15,958 nt of DNA from the NCBI GenBank assembly GCA_022844575.1, contig JALHLL010000055.1, positions 1-15,958 on the forward strand. Reading direction: 5' to 3'. Origin of the DNA: a bacterium. GTDB lineage: Bacteria; Bacteroidota; Ignavibacteria; Kapaibacteriales; UBA961. Positions 1 to 7,348 of this stretch are shown piece after piece. The notes under the pieces were generated by a model. It was not told the origin of the DNA and searched no databases. It saw only the letters and a program-made list of their open reading frames with translations. Positions within the stretch are counted from its first letter, which is position 1. Every line of letters starts with the position of its first letter. The position numbers and the translations under genes are program-made.

Positions 1-300
1 TGTTTTATGGCTTTGGGTATCTATAACCATACCGTCAGTAATAGGTGTGGCACAACCTATTTGCAACTTAGGCATATAATTTATAACAGGTTTACCCTGC
101 TCGTCTAATTCGGTCGTACCATCGGCTGCACGTTTAATACTGCCGACATTGACCAAACACATACGACAATTTCCTGCGACCGTCAAAGCCGGATGCCAGC
201 AGAAATGAGGTATGTTGATGCCATTATCAAGTGCCGCTTCAATGATTGTTTTACCCGCAGCAGCTTCAATATGTTGTCCGTCAATGATTATCTGTGGCAT
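1..300 (-). CDS. nuoG: NADH-quinone oxidoreductase subunit G, N-terminal part (runs off the window)
   Basis: Only the first 100 codons are present; the reading frame is open to base 1. The ATG is at 300-298, preceded by a modest AGGGAA ribosome site. The protein opens with a ferredoxin-like [2Fe-2S] domain: a short beta hairpin (PQIIIDG), then cysteine ligands at residues 34, 45, 48 and 83 in the contexts FCWHP, NCRMCLV and IGCATP. This is the pattern of the large complex I subunit, which carries several iron-sulfur clusters and passes electrons from NuoF towards quinone in the peripheral arm on the cytoplasmic side. The stretch between the third and fourth cysteine is about 34 residues, longer than in E. 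coli NuoG, as seen in many non-proteobacterial homologues. Other ferredoxin-domain proteins such as the formate dehydrogenase alpha subunit or HydA share this domain, so the assignment rests on the N-terminus alone. Confidence 0.85.
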   Translation of the reverse strand, partial: MPQIIIDGQHIEAAAGKTIIEAALDNGINIPHFCWHPALTVAGNCRMCLVNVGSIKRAADGTTELDEQGKPVINYMPKLQIGCATPITDGMVIDTQSHKT

Positions 301-426
301 GGATATTCCCTAATTGTGGGATATAGTTTTCAGAAAAACACCTGTCTTGTGTCGCAAATTACGAGTTTTCGACGTGTCGGAAAAATGAGATAATAAAAAA
401 CTGTATGAGTATTTTGTAAATATGAA

Positions 427-450
427 CAATAAGTGAAGTTCCACTTATTG
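427..450. repeat. Perfect 9-bp inverted repeat in a divergent intergenic region
   Basis: The arms CAATAAGTG (427-435) and CACTTATTG (442-450) are exact reverse complements separated by the six bases AAGTTC. No T-run follows on either strand, so it does not look like an intrinsic terminator. It lies between the start of nuoG (minus) and the start of the 575-4047 plus-strand run, roughly 125 bases from each start. That position suits an operator or an RNA hairpin in a 5' leader. The function is inferred from position and symmetry only. Confidence 0.45.
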
Positions 451-543
451 CCCTATAACATTCGTCAATGCTTTATAAACTTTTGTAATAAAACTTTACG
501 GATGTCCATAATCGTATCGAAAAGTTTATCAAGTAGAGTCACT

Positions 544-551
544 TATTTTTG
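544..551 (+). promoter_or_regulatory. Candidate Bacteroidota-type -7 promoter element
   Basis: TATTTTTG matches the TAnnTTTG consensus of the primary sigma factor of Bacteroidota. Its last base is followed by 23 bases and then the ATG at 575, which would give a short leader. No convincing TTG -33 element is seen about 19 bases upstream (only TTTA at 525-528), so support is limited. It would drive the DUF4834-ppx-SUMF1-kdsB run. Confidence 0.3.
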
Positions 552-574
552 CAATTCATCATCAAAGAGTCGGA

Positions 575-805
575 ATGCGTATATTCATTATCGTCGTATT
601 ACTCATAATCACAGCATTTATAGTAGCTGCGGGTTTTATTCTCGGCGCAATACGACGTTTCCTTTTCGGGGCGATTCGCCCAACTATGTCCATGCGCAAC
701 CAACAAAAAGAGCATGAACAAAAAAATCGCGATATTGTATATTCAGATGGTAAGGTAACCGTTTTAAGAGGGGAACAGATTATACATGATAAAGCAGAAG
801 AATGA
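575..805 (+). CDS. Small DUF4834-like single-pass membrane protein
   Basis: This 76-residue protein has one strongly hydrophobic segment at about residues 3-26 (run of I, V, L, A, F). A basic, Arg-containing stretch follows (RRFLFGAIR), then a charged linker rich in Gln, Glu and Lys, and a C-terminal patch around VYSDGKVTVLRGE. The layout of an N-terminal membrane anchor, a linker of mixed charge and a short C-terminal motif resembles the small uncharacterised DUF4834 proteins found next to other genes in Bacteroidota. Its stop codon overlaps the start of the exopolyphosphatase gene in an ATGA, so the two are probably translated in a coupled way. By the positive-inside rule the charged tail would be cytoplasmic. 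No function is known; the family assignment is by general resemblance only. Confidence 0.65.
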   Translation: MRIFIIVVLLIITAFIVAAGFILGAIRRFLFGAIRPTMSMRNQQKEHEQKNRDIVYSDGKVTVLRGEQIIHDKAEE

Positions 806-2352
806 AACAAATTGACTCTCCTCTCATAGCCGCTATTGATGTTGGTACGAATTCGTTTCACATGATCATAGCATCAGTTTCCGCAAAAGGAATCTTAAAA
901 ATTCATAGCCGAGCAAAAGAAACCGTGCGTCTCGGTTCGAGTGCTAAGGATATGAAGCATATTGAACAAGAAGCAATGAAAAGGGGTATTGATACCCTTA
1001 AACGATTTTCGGCGGCTGCAGAAGAAGCAAAAGCATCAGTAAGGGCAATCGGTACGAGTGCAGTGCGCGAAGCACTTAACCGCGAAAATTTTATAGAATC
1101 CGTAAAAGAAAAAACAGGTATTGATATTGAAGTTGTTTCCGGTCTTGAGGAAGCACGACTTATCTATATGGGTGCAATACATGCTTTACCTATTATACAT
1201 AAACAATATGCTGTTTTCGATATAGGCGGAGGAAGCACGGAGTTTATCATCGGCAAAGAGGGTGATCGACTTTTTACACATAGCGCAAAGATCGGTCATA
1301 TCAGAATGACCCAAAGGTTTTTCCCCGAAGGGAAAGTAACTCCTAAGGCGGTAAAAGAATGCCGTGACTATATACGTGGCGACCTTGTCTCCGCATTCGA
1401 CACTATGAAAGCTATCGGTTTTGAAGGTGTTGCCGGATGTTCGGGCACCGTGCATTCTATTGCATCCATCATTGCCGTTAAAAAAAACGGAAGGGTACCG
1501 GAGCAAGTCAATGGTTTTACAATCTCTAAAAGAGATTTGATAAATGTTATCGAGGATATTTTATCGGCTGCAACGCCAAAACAAAGAACATTGATACCCG
1601 GTATGGATTCAGGAAGGGCGGATGTGATTGTTGGGGGTTGTCTTATTCTCGAAAGAATTTTTGAAGGACTCTCTATTTCACGGCTGACACTTTCCGCCTA
1701 TGCTTTAAGAGAAGGGATACTGTTTGATACTGTACAGAAACAACAAGCGATTCAAGAATATCATCATCTAAGCAATTTACGGTCGGAATCCGTATATCAT
1801 ATATGCAAGGAGTATCACGCTAATATACCTCATGCCGAGCATGTGAAAAATCTTGCTGTACAACTTTTTGACGCATTAACACCCTTCCATCAATTCGGTG
1901 ATGATAAACGTGAACTATTGGAAGCAGCAGCATTGTTACATGATGTCGGTTACCATATCTCGCCGGAGCAACATCATAAGCATACATATTACCTGATTAA
2001 AAACTGCGTTATGCCCGGTTTTACAAACGATGAATCAGAAATAATTGCCAACATTGCACGGTATCACAGAAAAAGCCACCCGAAAAGAAAACATGAAAAT
2101 TTTACAAATCTTACTCAGCAAGAACAATATACCGTAAAAATTTTAGCAGGCATTTTACGTATTGCGGAGGGTTTGGATAGACGATTATTTGCCTCAGTAC
2201 AATCCTTAGATCACTCTATCGAAAAGAGAAATGTTAATTTTAGATTAGTTTGTAAGGATTACGATTATTCACCCGATATAGAGCTTTGGGCTGCACAGCG
2301 TCGTAAAGACCTACTTGAAGAATCGCTTGGTATTACAATATCCTTTCAATGA
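802..2352 (+). CDS. ppx: Exopolyphosphatase / guanosine pentaphosphate phosphohydrolase with C-terminal HD domain
   Basis: The protein has 516 residues, close to E. coli Ppx (513). The N-terminal half is the ASKHA-fold Ppx/GppA phosphatase domain: phosphate-1 loop AIDVGTNSFHM (about 11-21), the GTSAVREA segment (84-91), the catalytic-glutamate region VSGLEEARL (112-120) and the second phosphate loop FDIGGGSTEF (139-148). The C-terminal part, from about residue 325, carries an HD-type helical domain with LLHDVGYH (378-385). Enzymes of this family remove terminal phosphate from polyphosphate and, in some members, convert pppGpp to ppGpp; sequence alone does not separate the two activities. The enzyme is cytoplasmic. 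The ATG overlaps the stop of the DUF4834-like gene by four bases. Linkage to a small membrane protein raises the idea of membrane-associated polyphosphate turnover, which is inference. Confidence 0.93.
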   Translation: MKQIDSPLIAAIDVGTNSFHMIIASVSAKGILKIHSRAKETVRLGSSAKDMKHIEQEAMKRGIDTLKRFSAAAEEAKASVRAIGTSAVREALNRENFIESVKEKTGIDIEVVSGLEEARLIYMGAIHALPIIHKQYAVFDIGGGSTEFIIGKEGDRLFTHSAKIGHIRMTQRFFPEGKVTPKAVKECRDYIRGDLVSAFDTMKAIGFEGVAGCSGTVHSIASIIAVKKNGRVPEQVNGFTISKRDLINVIEDILSAATPKQRTLIPGMDSGRADVIVGGCLILERIFEGLSISRLTLSAYALREGILFDTVQKQQAIQEYHHLSNLRSESVYHICKEYHANIPHAEHVKNLAVQLFDALTPFHQFGDDKRELLEAAALLHDVGYHISPEQHHKHTYYLIKNCVMPGFTNDESEIIANIARYHRKSHPKRKHENFTNLTQQEQYTVKILAGILRIAEGLDRRLFASVQSLDHSIEKRNVNFRLVCKDYDYSPDIELWAAQRRKDLLEESLGITISFQ

Positions 2353-2422
2353 TGTTTCACATATTAGTTACTGTGCCTATTTGATTGTTTCTCCGATATT
2401 TTTCAATACACTACATCATTTT

Positions 2423-2427
2423 GGGAG
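2423..2427 (+). promoter_or_regulatory. Ribosome binding site that decides the start of the SUMF1 lipoprotein gene
   Basis: GGGAG lies seven bases before the ATG at 2435. The frame is open further upstream, to an ATG-like start inside ppx at 2315. The signal peptide begins exactly at 2435, so this site and the lipobox together fix the start there. It is one of the few clear Shine-Dalgarno sequences in the window. Confidence 0.6.
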
Positions 2428-2434
2428 ATTATCA

Positions 2435-3292
2435 ATGAAAACGCAAATCCGTATTCTTTCCGTACTAATAACAATTTGTCTATCCGCTTGCGGTGATGAT
2501 GATCCGAAACCTCAGAATCCCACAACTACGCCAACTGTTACTATGCTTACGATACCTTCGGGTACTTTTGAAATGGGGACTTTATATTTTGATTCTGACG
2601 AGCGGCCGGTTCGTAAAATAACATTAACCAAATCATTTTTACTAAGTAAATACGAAGTTACCCAAGAACTGTGGAAAGCTGTTTTGGGGAATAATCCATC
2701 GTATTTTGCAGGGGATTCATTACCTGTAGAGAATGTTACATGGTTCGAGGCAATCAATTTTTGCAATGAATTTTCAAAAAAGCAAGGTTTAACACCAGTT
2801 TATACTATTATTAATGATTCCAATATTCAATGGAATACGAACGCTAACGGTTACCGCTTACCAACGGAAGCTGAATGGGAGTATTCTTGCAGAGCAGGTA
2901 CGACAACGGATTTCTACACAGGAAATTTCAGTAGAAATTTAGTAGATACTTCATACGATCGTGCCGGATGGTATTGCAGTAATGCAGATAACAAAACCCA
3001 TAAAGTAGGATTAAAACAACCTAATAATTTCGGTTTATATGATATGCACGGCAATGTATGGGAATGGGTATGGGATTGGTTTAGCTTTTGGCCCGGCAAT
3101 GATACTTCTGACTGGGTTGTTTCCGAAAGAGTAAAGAGGTCTGAAGCCGTTTATTATACTCGCATACAAAGGGGCGGCTCATTTCATTGTGAGGGAACAG
3201 GGCATTACGGACGTTCGGCACACAGACATTTTTTCGATCCTAAAACAACGTCGCCCTCTTTCGGATTCAGAATAGCAAGGTCAATACCATGA
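2435..3292 (+). CDS. Lipoprotein with SUMF1 / formylglycine-generating-enzyme-like domain
   Basis: This 285-residue protein begins with a basic n-region (MKTQIR), a hydrophobic stretch and the lipobox LSAC, with lipidation predicted at Cys19. Next come GDDD and a Pro/Thr-rich linker to about residue 35. The rest is a SUMF1 (FGE-sulfatase) domain: IPSGTFEMG, the DERPVR region, YEVTQELW, RLPTEAEWEY (141-150), GLYDMHGNVWEWV (about 200-212), and the C-terminal RGGSFHC and FGFRIAR motifs. Catalytic FGEs bind copper through two cysteines five residues apart. Here only the first (Cys252) is present and a histidine occupies the second position, so oxidation of sulfatase cysteines is unlikely. Many such domains act instead as binding or structural modules. 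The acidic residues after Cys19 resemble surface-export signals of Bacteroidota lipoproteins (inference). The stop overlaps kdsB in an ATGA. Confidence 0.88.
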   Translation: MKTQIRILSVLITICLSACGDDDPKPQNPTTTPTVTMLTIPSGTFEMGTLYFDSDERPVRKITLTKSFLLSKYEVTQELWKAVLGNNPSYFAGDSLPVENVTWFEAINFCNEFSKKQGLTPVYTIINDSNIQWNTNANGYRLPTEAEWEYSCRAGTTTDFYTGNFSRNLVDTSYDRAGWYCSNADNKTHKVGLKQPNNFGLYDMHGNVWEWVWDWFSFWPGNDTSDWVVSERVKRSEAVYYTRIQRGGSFHCEGTGHYGRSAHRHFFDPKTTSPSFGFRIARSIP

Positions 3293-4047
3293 AAAACGTC
3301 ATAGGAATAATTCCAGCACGATACGGCTCAAGTCGTTTTCCGGGGAAACCTCTTTGTAATATCAACGGAAAAACCCTTATACAAAGGGTATATGAACGCG
3401 CAGCATTATCAAAGAATATACGAAGAGTGATAGTAGCTACCGATGATGAAAGAATTGCCAAAGAATGCGAAAGAATCGGTGCAGAATATATCATTACCGA
3501 TTCAGACTTACCAAGTGGTACGGATAGGGTAGCCCAGGCCTATGAACGATTGAATGAACAGGCCGATTATATTCTAAATATTCAAGGTGATGAACCGATA
3601 GTCTCCTCCGAATTATTGGACTTAATGGTAAGCACGGCTTATGATTCCGATTGTGATATTTCGACACCCATCACAAAAGTTACGACAACGGAAGAATTAT
3701 TGAATCCCACGATTGTTACGGTGGCATTAACACAGACAAAAAGGGCTTTATACTTTTCTCGAAGCCCTATCCCCCATTATCAGGGTAAGAGCACAAGTGA
3801 ATGGCTGCAATTCCGCACATATTGGAAACATATAGGATTGTATTGTTATAAAGCACAAGCATTAAAGCTGTTCACAACATTAAGTCCGTCCGATTTGGAA
3901 TTAACGGAATCATTGGAACAGTTACGTTTATTGGAGAATGGCGCGCACATTATTTGCGTGCCCACAAATGATTATCTAATAGCGGTAGATACTCCGGCAG
4001 ATGCGGAGAAGGTGAGAGCATATCTTACACAGCATAATTTACCGTAA
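3289..4047 (+). CDS. kdsB: 3-deoxy-manno-octulosonate cytidylyltransferase (CMP-Kdo synthetase)
   Basis: The 252-residue length is typical of KdsB (about 245-260). It has the nucleotide-binding opening IIPARYGSSRFPGKPL (7-22), VATDDERI (49-56), SGTDRVAQAYERL (76-88), the metal-binding LNIQGDEP segment (96-103), SPIPH in the sugar-binding region, and KHIGLYCY. The enzyme activates Kdo with CTP to give CMP-Kdo, the donor for the inner core of lipopolysaccharide, and acts in the cytoplasm. Its presence indicates an outer membrane bearing Kdo. The ATG overlaps the stop of the lipoprotein gene by four bases. The gene ends one base before the stop of the convergent OsmC gene, leaving no room for a terminator between them. 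Confidence 0.96.
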   Translation: MKNVIGIIPARYGSSRFPGKPLCNINGKTLIQRVYERAALSKNIRRVIVATDDERIAKECERIGAEYIITDSDLPSGTDRVAQAYERLNEQADYILNIQGDEPIVSSELLDLMVSTAYDSDCDISTPITKVTTTEELLNPTIVTVALTQTKRALYFSRSPIPHYQGKSTSEWLQFRTYWKHIGLYCYKAQALKLFTTLSPSDLELTESLEQLRLLENGAHIICVPTNDYLIAVDTPADAEKVRAYLTQHNLP

Positions 4048-4048
4048 A

Positions 4049-4525
4049 TTATAGATTTCTTGCTTTAATTATCGGATTATGTTTAACGGGGAAATTAACT
4101 GAGTTAGCAATAAAGCATAGCTGATGTGCTTTTTCATGCAATTCCATAGCTTTTTCAACCATTGATTGTTCGGAAACTACTATAGTAGGACTTAATGTAA
4201 CTTCCGTAAAATGTCCTCCAGTATCTGATGCTTCGATCATTTTCCCATTTGCATTGTCGGAATATTCTTCCACAATGACACCCGCATCGGCGCATAGATG
4301 CAAATACCAGAGCATGTGACATGAAGAGAGTGATGCGACTAGGAATTCCTCAGGATTATGTTTTGTTTTATCACCCCGAAAGGCAGGGTCTGAAGAGCAT
4401 AAAACATTTTCTTTATTTTCAATAAGTAATGAGTGGGAACGATCATATCCCGTATAAGATTGTGTTCCCTCTCCTCTATTTCCTGTCCAATTAATTGTAA
4501 TACTATAAGAATGTTCTTTATTCAT
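4049..4525 (-). CDS. OsmC-family peroxidase
   Basis: The ATG at 4525 gives 158 residues, a usual length for OsmC/Ohr proteins. An upstream in-frame TTG at 4552 would add nine residues and is preceded by AGAAGA, so the start is not certain. The two conserved cysteines are visible: Cys69 in SLSSCHMLWYLHLCAD, on the central helix, and Cys137 in HQLCFIANSV. The glutamate-containing NPEEFLVASL segment precedes the first. Such proteins are thiol-dependent peroxidases that reduce organic hydroperoxides or hydrogen peroxide as homodimers in the cytoplasm. The sequence is closer to the general OsmC-like subgroup than to classic Ohr, so substrate preference is open. It is the last gene of a probable operon with peroxiredoxin, cysteine desulfurase and MBL hydrolase, 53 bases after the latter. 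Confidence 0.88.
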   Translation of the reverse strand: MNKEHSYSITINWTGNRGEGTQSYTGYDRSHSLLIENKENVLCSSDPAFRGDKTKHNPEEFLVASLSSCHMLWYLHLCADAGVIVEEYSDNANGKMIEASDTGGHFTEVTLSPTIVVSEQSMVEKAMELHEKAHQLCFIANSVNFPVKHNPIIKARNL

Positions 4526-4578
4526 GATGTGATAAATAATATTATTCGACAACTATCTTCTGTTACATATTAAAAAGA

Positions 4579-5424
4579 TTACAGCTCTACTTTTTCTCCC
4601 AGTGAATATCCTTTTTCTCCGTGTACAACCCTGCCTGCTTTCGTAAAAGCATCATGCTCAAAAACAATTATCCACTGTTCTTCAACAATACGCGGTAAAA
4701 GATTTTTTTTCTCTTCCAATGTTGTTAAAGGGTAATTATCATATCCCATTATATATGGTAAAGGTACATGGGTAGCAGTCGGAAATACATCCGCCGGAAA
4801 TGCCAAAGTCGTTTCACTATCTTTTACGATAATCATTTGCAAATCGCGTGTATGTCCATTAAAACACTCAACGGAAATACCGTTAAATAACTCTCCGTTT
4901 CCTTCTAATATCTCAAGCATCCCGTTAGCTACAATTGGTTCCCAATTTTCAAGTAAAAAAGAAGCTCTATCTTTTTCCGAGGGATTACGCGCCCAACTCA
5001 AATGCTCTTTTTGAACATAATATTTTGCATTTGCAAATCGAGGAATTATTTCATTATTATCACGAAACGTTGCACCTCCGGCATGGTCAAAATGCAGATG
5101 GGTAAAAATTACATCCGTAATATCATTTGTTGTAAGACCTTTTTTTTCGAGTGATGTTTCGAGCGTATTAACTGAGTAATCCAATTTATAGATGCTTTGT
5201 TGTTTTTCGGGCATTTTATACCCGCAACCCGTATCTACAACAATTTTTTTTCCATCTCCTTCGATAAGCAAACAACGTGCGGTCATGGGTATTCTATTAA
5301 GTTCATCACCTGCATTATAAGATTTTGACCATAAGGGTTTCGGAACAACACCAAACATCGCTCCGCCATCAAGTGCAAAATCGCCCGTTTCTAAAAAACT
5401 GACCGTATAATTTCCGATTCTCAT
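4579..5424 (-). CDS. Metallo-beta-lactamase-fold hydrolase
   Basis: This 281-residue protein has the MBL zinc signature THLHFDHAGG (His109, His111, Asp113, His114). Further metal-ligand candidates are NGHTRD, the Asp in FPADVFPT and a C-terminal His in VFEHDAFT. The VVDTGCG strand-turn before the signature is typical. The N-terminal region (LETGDFALDGGAMFG, VVPKPLW) resembles a broad COG0491-type group that includes lactonase-like enzymes, but no feature pins the substrate. Candidates are a lactone, thioester or other ester. The persulfide dioxygenase (ETHE1) type is usually shorter, so I do not assign it. No signal peptide is seen, so it is probably cytoplasmic. It lies 18 bases after the cysteine desulfurase gene, and the position implies a shared transcript. 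Confidence 0.87.
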   Translation of the reverse strand: MRIGNYTVSFLETGDFALDGGAMFGVVPKPLWSKSYNAGDELNRIPMTARCLLIEGDGKKIVVDTGCGYKMPEKQQSIYKLDYSVNTLETSLEKKGLTTNDITDVIFTHLHFDHAGGATFRDNNEIIPRFANAKYYVQKEHLSWARNPSEKDRASFLLENWEPIVANGMLEILEGNGELFNGISVECFNGHTRDLQMIIVKDSETTLAFPADVFPTATHVPLPYIMGYDNYPLTTLEEKKNLLPRIVEEQWIIVFEHDAFTKAGRVVHGEKGYSLGEKVEL

Positions 5425-5442
5425 AATTCACAATAAATAATT

Positions 5443-6588
5443 TCAAGACATCATTTCTTTGATGGAAGAACATATCGTTTCAATATCCTCATCCTTTGTA
5501 AATCTGCCAATGCCAAAACGCATTGTCGTTGTATTTTCGCCGGAATTATTACCGATTGCAGTTAATACATGCGATTGTTTGCCGGAAGCACTTGTGCATG
5601 CACTACTTGCCGAATATGCCACATTCCATAATGCTCCCGATAACAGTTCACCTTCATCACCATACAATGTAATATTCAGATTATTAGGTAAGCGTAATTC
5701 GGGATTTTTACGGGGGTCGACTCCGTTTACTCTTAAGGTTTTGGAACAATGTTCTATTGTTTCCAATAATTTATTACGCAGAGAAGAAGTATGTGTACCC
5801 TCTTCTTCCAGAGTTTTACATGCAATTTCGAGAGCTTTTGCAAGCCCAACAATTCCGGGTACATTTAAAGTGCCGCTACGCATTCCGCGCTCATGCCCGC
5901 CACCATGGATTAAAGGAGAAATGAGACAATCTTTTCGTACATATAATGCACCAACTCCTTTAGGACCGTATATTTTGTGGGCTGTTAATGAAGCCATATC
6001 TATATACATATCATCCACGTGAAAAGGTAATTTACCTATTCCTTGTGTTGCGTCGGAGTGAAACCAAACACCCTTTTCTCGGCAAATTTCACCTATTTCT
6101 TTAATCGGTTGTACGGAACCTATTTCATTATTGGCATGCATTATACTAACAACAACGGTATCATCGGCTATTGCATTGGCTATATGCTCCGTGCCTACAA
6201 TTCCGTTTTCATCAACGGGCAATATTGTAATGCGTATCCCCTTTTTTTGTAATACGGAACAAGTGTCCAAAATTGCTTTATGCTCAATGGCGCATGTAAT
6301 AATATGTTTTTTTTCTTTTGGCGACGCTTCAATTGCTCCCGTCAAAGCCAGATTATCGGATTCCGTTGCTCCTGAAGTAAATATTATTTCTTCCGCCTGT
6401 GCTCCTATAATATCAGCTATTTTTTTTCTGCTGTCTTCTACTGCTTTTTTTGCTGTCATTCCGAATACATGCGTATTACTTGCAGCATTGCCGAAACTTT
6501 CAAAAAAATATGGCTTCATCTCCTCAAACACGCGCTCATCCAACGGTGTTGTGGCATTATTATCCAAATAAATTGTCGTATTATTCAT
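5443..6588 (-). CDS. Cysteine desulfurase, NifS/IscS type
   Basis: The 381-residue length is normal for class I NifS/IscS. The features in order are YLDNNATTPLDERV (7-20), SGATESDN (72-79), EHKA with the PLP-stacking His103, MHANNEIGSVQP (150-161), HSDATQG (177-183), the PLP-binding Lys205 in LTAHKIYGPKG, the RSGTLN region (237-242), and the catalytic-loop Cys331 in SASSACTSASG. The enzyme takes sulfur from L-cysteine as a persulfide and gives alanine; the sulfur feeds iron-sulfur cluster assembly, thiolated tRNA or other acceptors. No scaffold gene (iscU/nifU) or IscR-like regulator is next to it. Its neighbours are a peroxiredoxin 47 bases upstream and an MBL hydrolase downstream. The gene name iscS or nifS cannot be settled without that context. 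Confidence 0.95.
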   Translation of the reverse strand: MNNTTIYLDNNATTPLDERVFEEMKPYFFESFGNAASNTHVFGMTAKKAVEDSRKKIADIIGAQAEEIIFTSGATESDNLALTGAIEASPKEKKHIITCAIEHKAILDTCSVLQKKGIRITILPVDENGIVGTEHIANAIADDTVVVSIMHANNEIGSVQPIKEIGEICREKGVWFHSDATQGIGKLPFHVDDMYIDMASLTAHKIYGPKGVGALYVRKDCLISPLIHGGGHERGMRSGTLNVPGIVGLAKALEIACKTLEEEGTHTSSLRNKLLETIEHCSKTLRVNGVDPRKNPELRLPNNLNITLYGDEGELLSGALWNVAYSASSACTSASGKQSHVLTAIGNNSGENTTTMRFGIGRFTKDEDIETICSSIKEMMS

Positions 6589-6635
6589 TCGTATTAAATT
6601 TTATAGGAGAAATTTACACCTTTGAATTATAAGAA

Positions 6636-7292
6636 TTATACAGATTTCTTTAATAAGTAGAAATCTATTTTTTTATCGGTAACTCCGTCCCGTGACTCCA
6701 ATTCAGTTATTGTTTTCGGTGGTGGTACTATTACATCGTTTCCGGGTTCCCAACCTAAGGGTACGGAACATTTCATTTCATCTGTTGTTTGCAATGCAAG
6801 TAAAACCCTTTTTATTTCAGCCATATTACGTCCTACGCTTAGCGGGTAGTACATTATCAGCCGAATAGCACCATCAGGAGCAATAAAGAATACTGCTCTT
6901 ACAGAGGCAGTATCGCTTTCATTGGCATGGAGCATACCGTATTTTTTTGCTACATCCATAGAAATATCGGCGATGAGCGGAAAACGCATCGTAACGCCAA
7001 AGTTCCGGCGAACATTTTCTACCCAAGCAATATGAGAATGTATGGAGTCAATACTCAACCCCAAAAGTTTGGTATTATGCTCATGGAACCAATCTTCCTC
7101 GCGTGCAAACTCCGTAAGCTCCGTAGTGCAAACGGGGGTAAAATCGGCAGGATGTGAGAAGAAAATCACCCAACTACCGCGATTATAATCCGAGAAGTGT
7201 AGTTCGCCCTGTGTGGTTTTTGCAGTAAAATCAGGTGCTTTATCACCTATACGCGGCATACTCTGCACATGAGTTTTTCCATTATCTTCCAT
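6636..7292 (-). CDS. Peroxiredoxin, Prx6 / 1-Cys type
   Basis: The protein has 218 residues, the length of the Prx6 subfamily with its extended C-terminal domain. The thioredoxin-fold start IGDKAPDF (15-22) is followed by the active-site loop SHPADFTPVCTTE, with peroxidatic Cys55 and the conserved Thr52 and Pro53. The segment PDGAIRLIMYYPLSVGRN (139-156) and the C-terminal GWEPGNDVIVPPP (about 180-192) are hallmarks of the subfamily. A second cysteine, Cys175, sits just before the GWEPG segment; whether it resolves the sulfenate is unclear. The enzyme reduces peroxides with thiol donors in the cytoplasm. It is the first gene of the 7292-4049 operon and is divergent from the M24 peptidase across 87 bases holding candidate promoter boxes on both strands. 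Confidence 0.94.
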   Translation of the reverse strand: MEDNGKTHVQSMPRIGDKAPDFTAKTTQGELHFSDYNRGSWVIFFSHPADFTPVCTTELTEFAREEDWFHEHNTKLLGLSIDSIHSHIAWVENVRRNFGVTMRFPLIADISMDVAKKYGMLHANESDTASVRAVFFIAPDGAIRLIMYYPLSVGRNMAEIKRVLLALQTTDEMKCSVPLGWEPGNDVIVPPPKTITELESRDGVTDKKIDFYLLKKSV

Positions 7293-7327
7293 CGTACAAC
7301 TCCATAGTGTGAAAAAGAAATTTTACT

Positions 7328-7335
7328 CAAAATTA
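7328..7335 (-). promoter_or_regulatory. Candidate -7 element for the peroxiredoxin operon
   Basis: Read on the minus strand this is TAATTTTG, a full match to TAnnTTTG. It lies 35 bases before the ATG at 7292. No clear TTG -33 element is seen at the expected distance upstream. The assignment depends on the organism using a Bacteroidota-type sigma factor. Confidence 0.3.
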
Positions 7336-7348
7336 CTCGGTTTTTCGA

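Noticed and set aside
193..717. Short plus-strand frames at 193-393 and 433-717
   Set aside because: The first is antisense to nuoG and the second overlaps the better supported DUF4834-like gene in another frame; neither has a recognisable domain.
1521..1537. Seven-base hairpin AATCTCT / AGAGATT with AAA loop
   Set aside because: Lies inside ppx coding sequence and has no sign of regulatory placement.
2315..2434. Extended N-terminus of the SUMF1 protein starting inside ppx
   Set aside because: The signal peptide and the GGGAG site both place the start at 2435; the extra 40 residues look like untranslated sequence.
5459..6571. Long open frames on the plus strand across the desulfurase gene
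   Set aside because: They are antisense to a fully conserved NifS/IscS protein and show no family features of their own.
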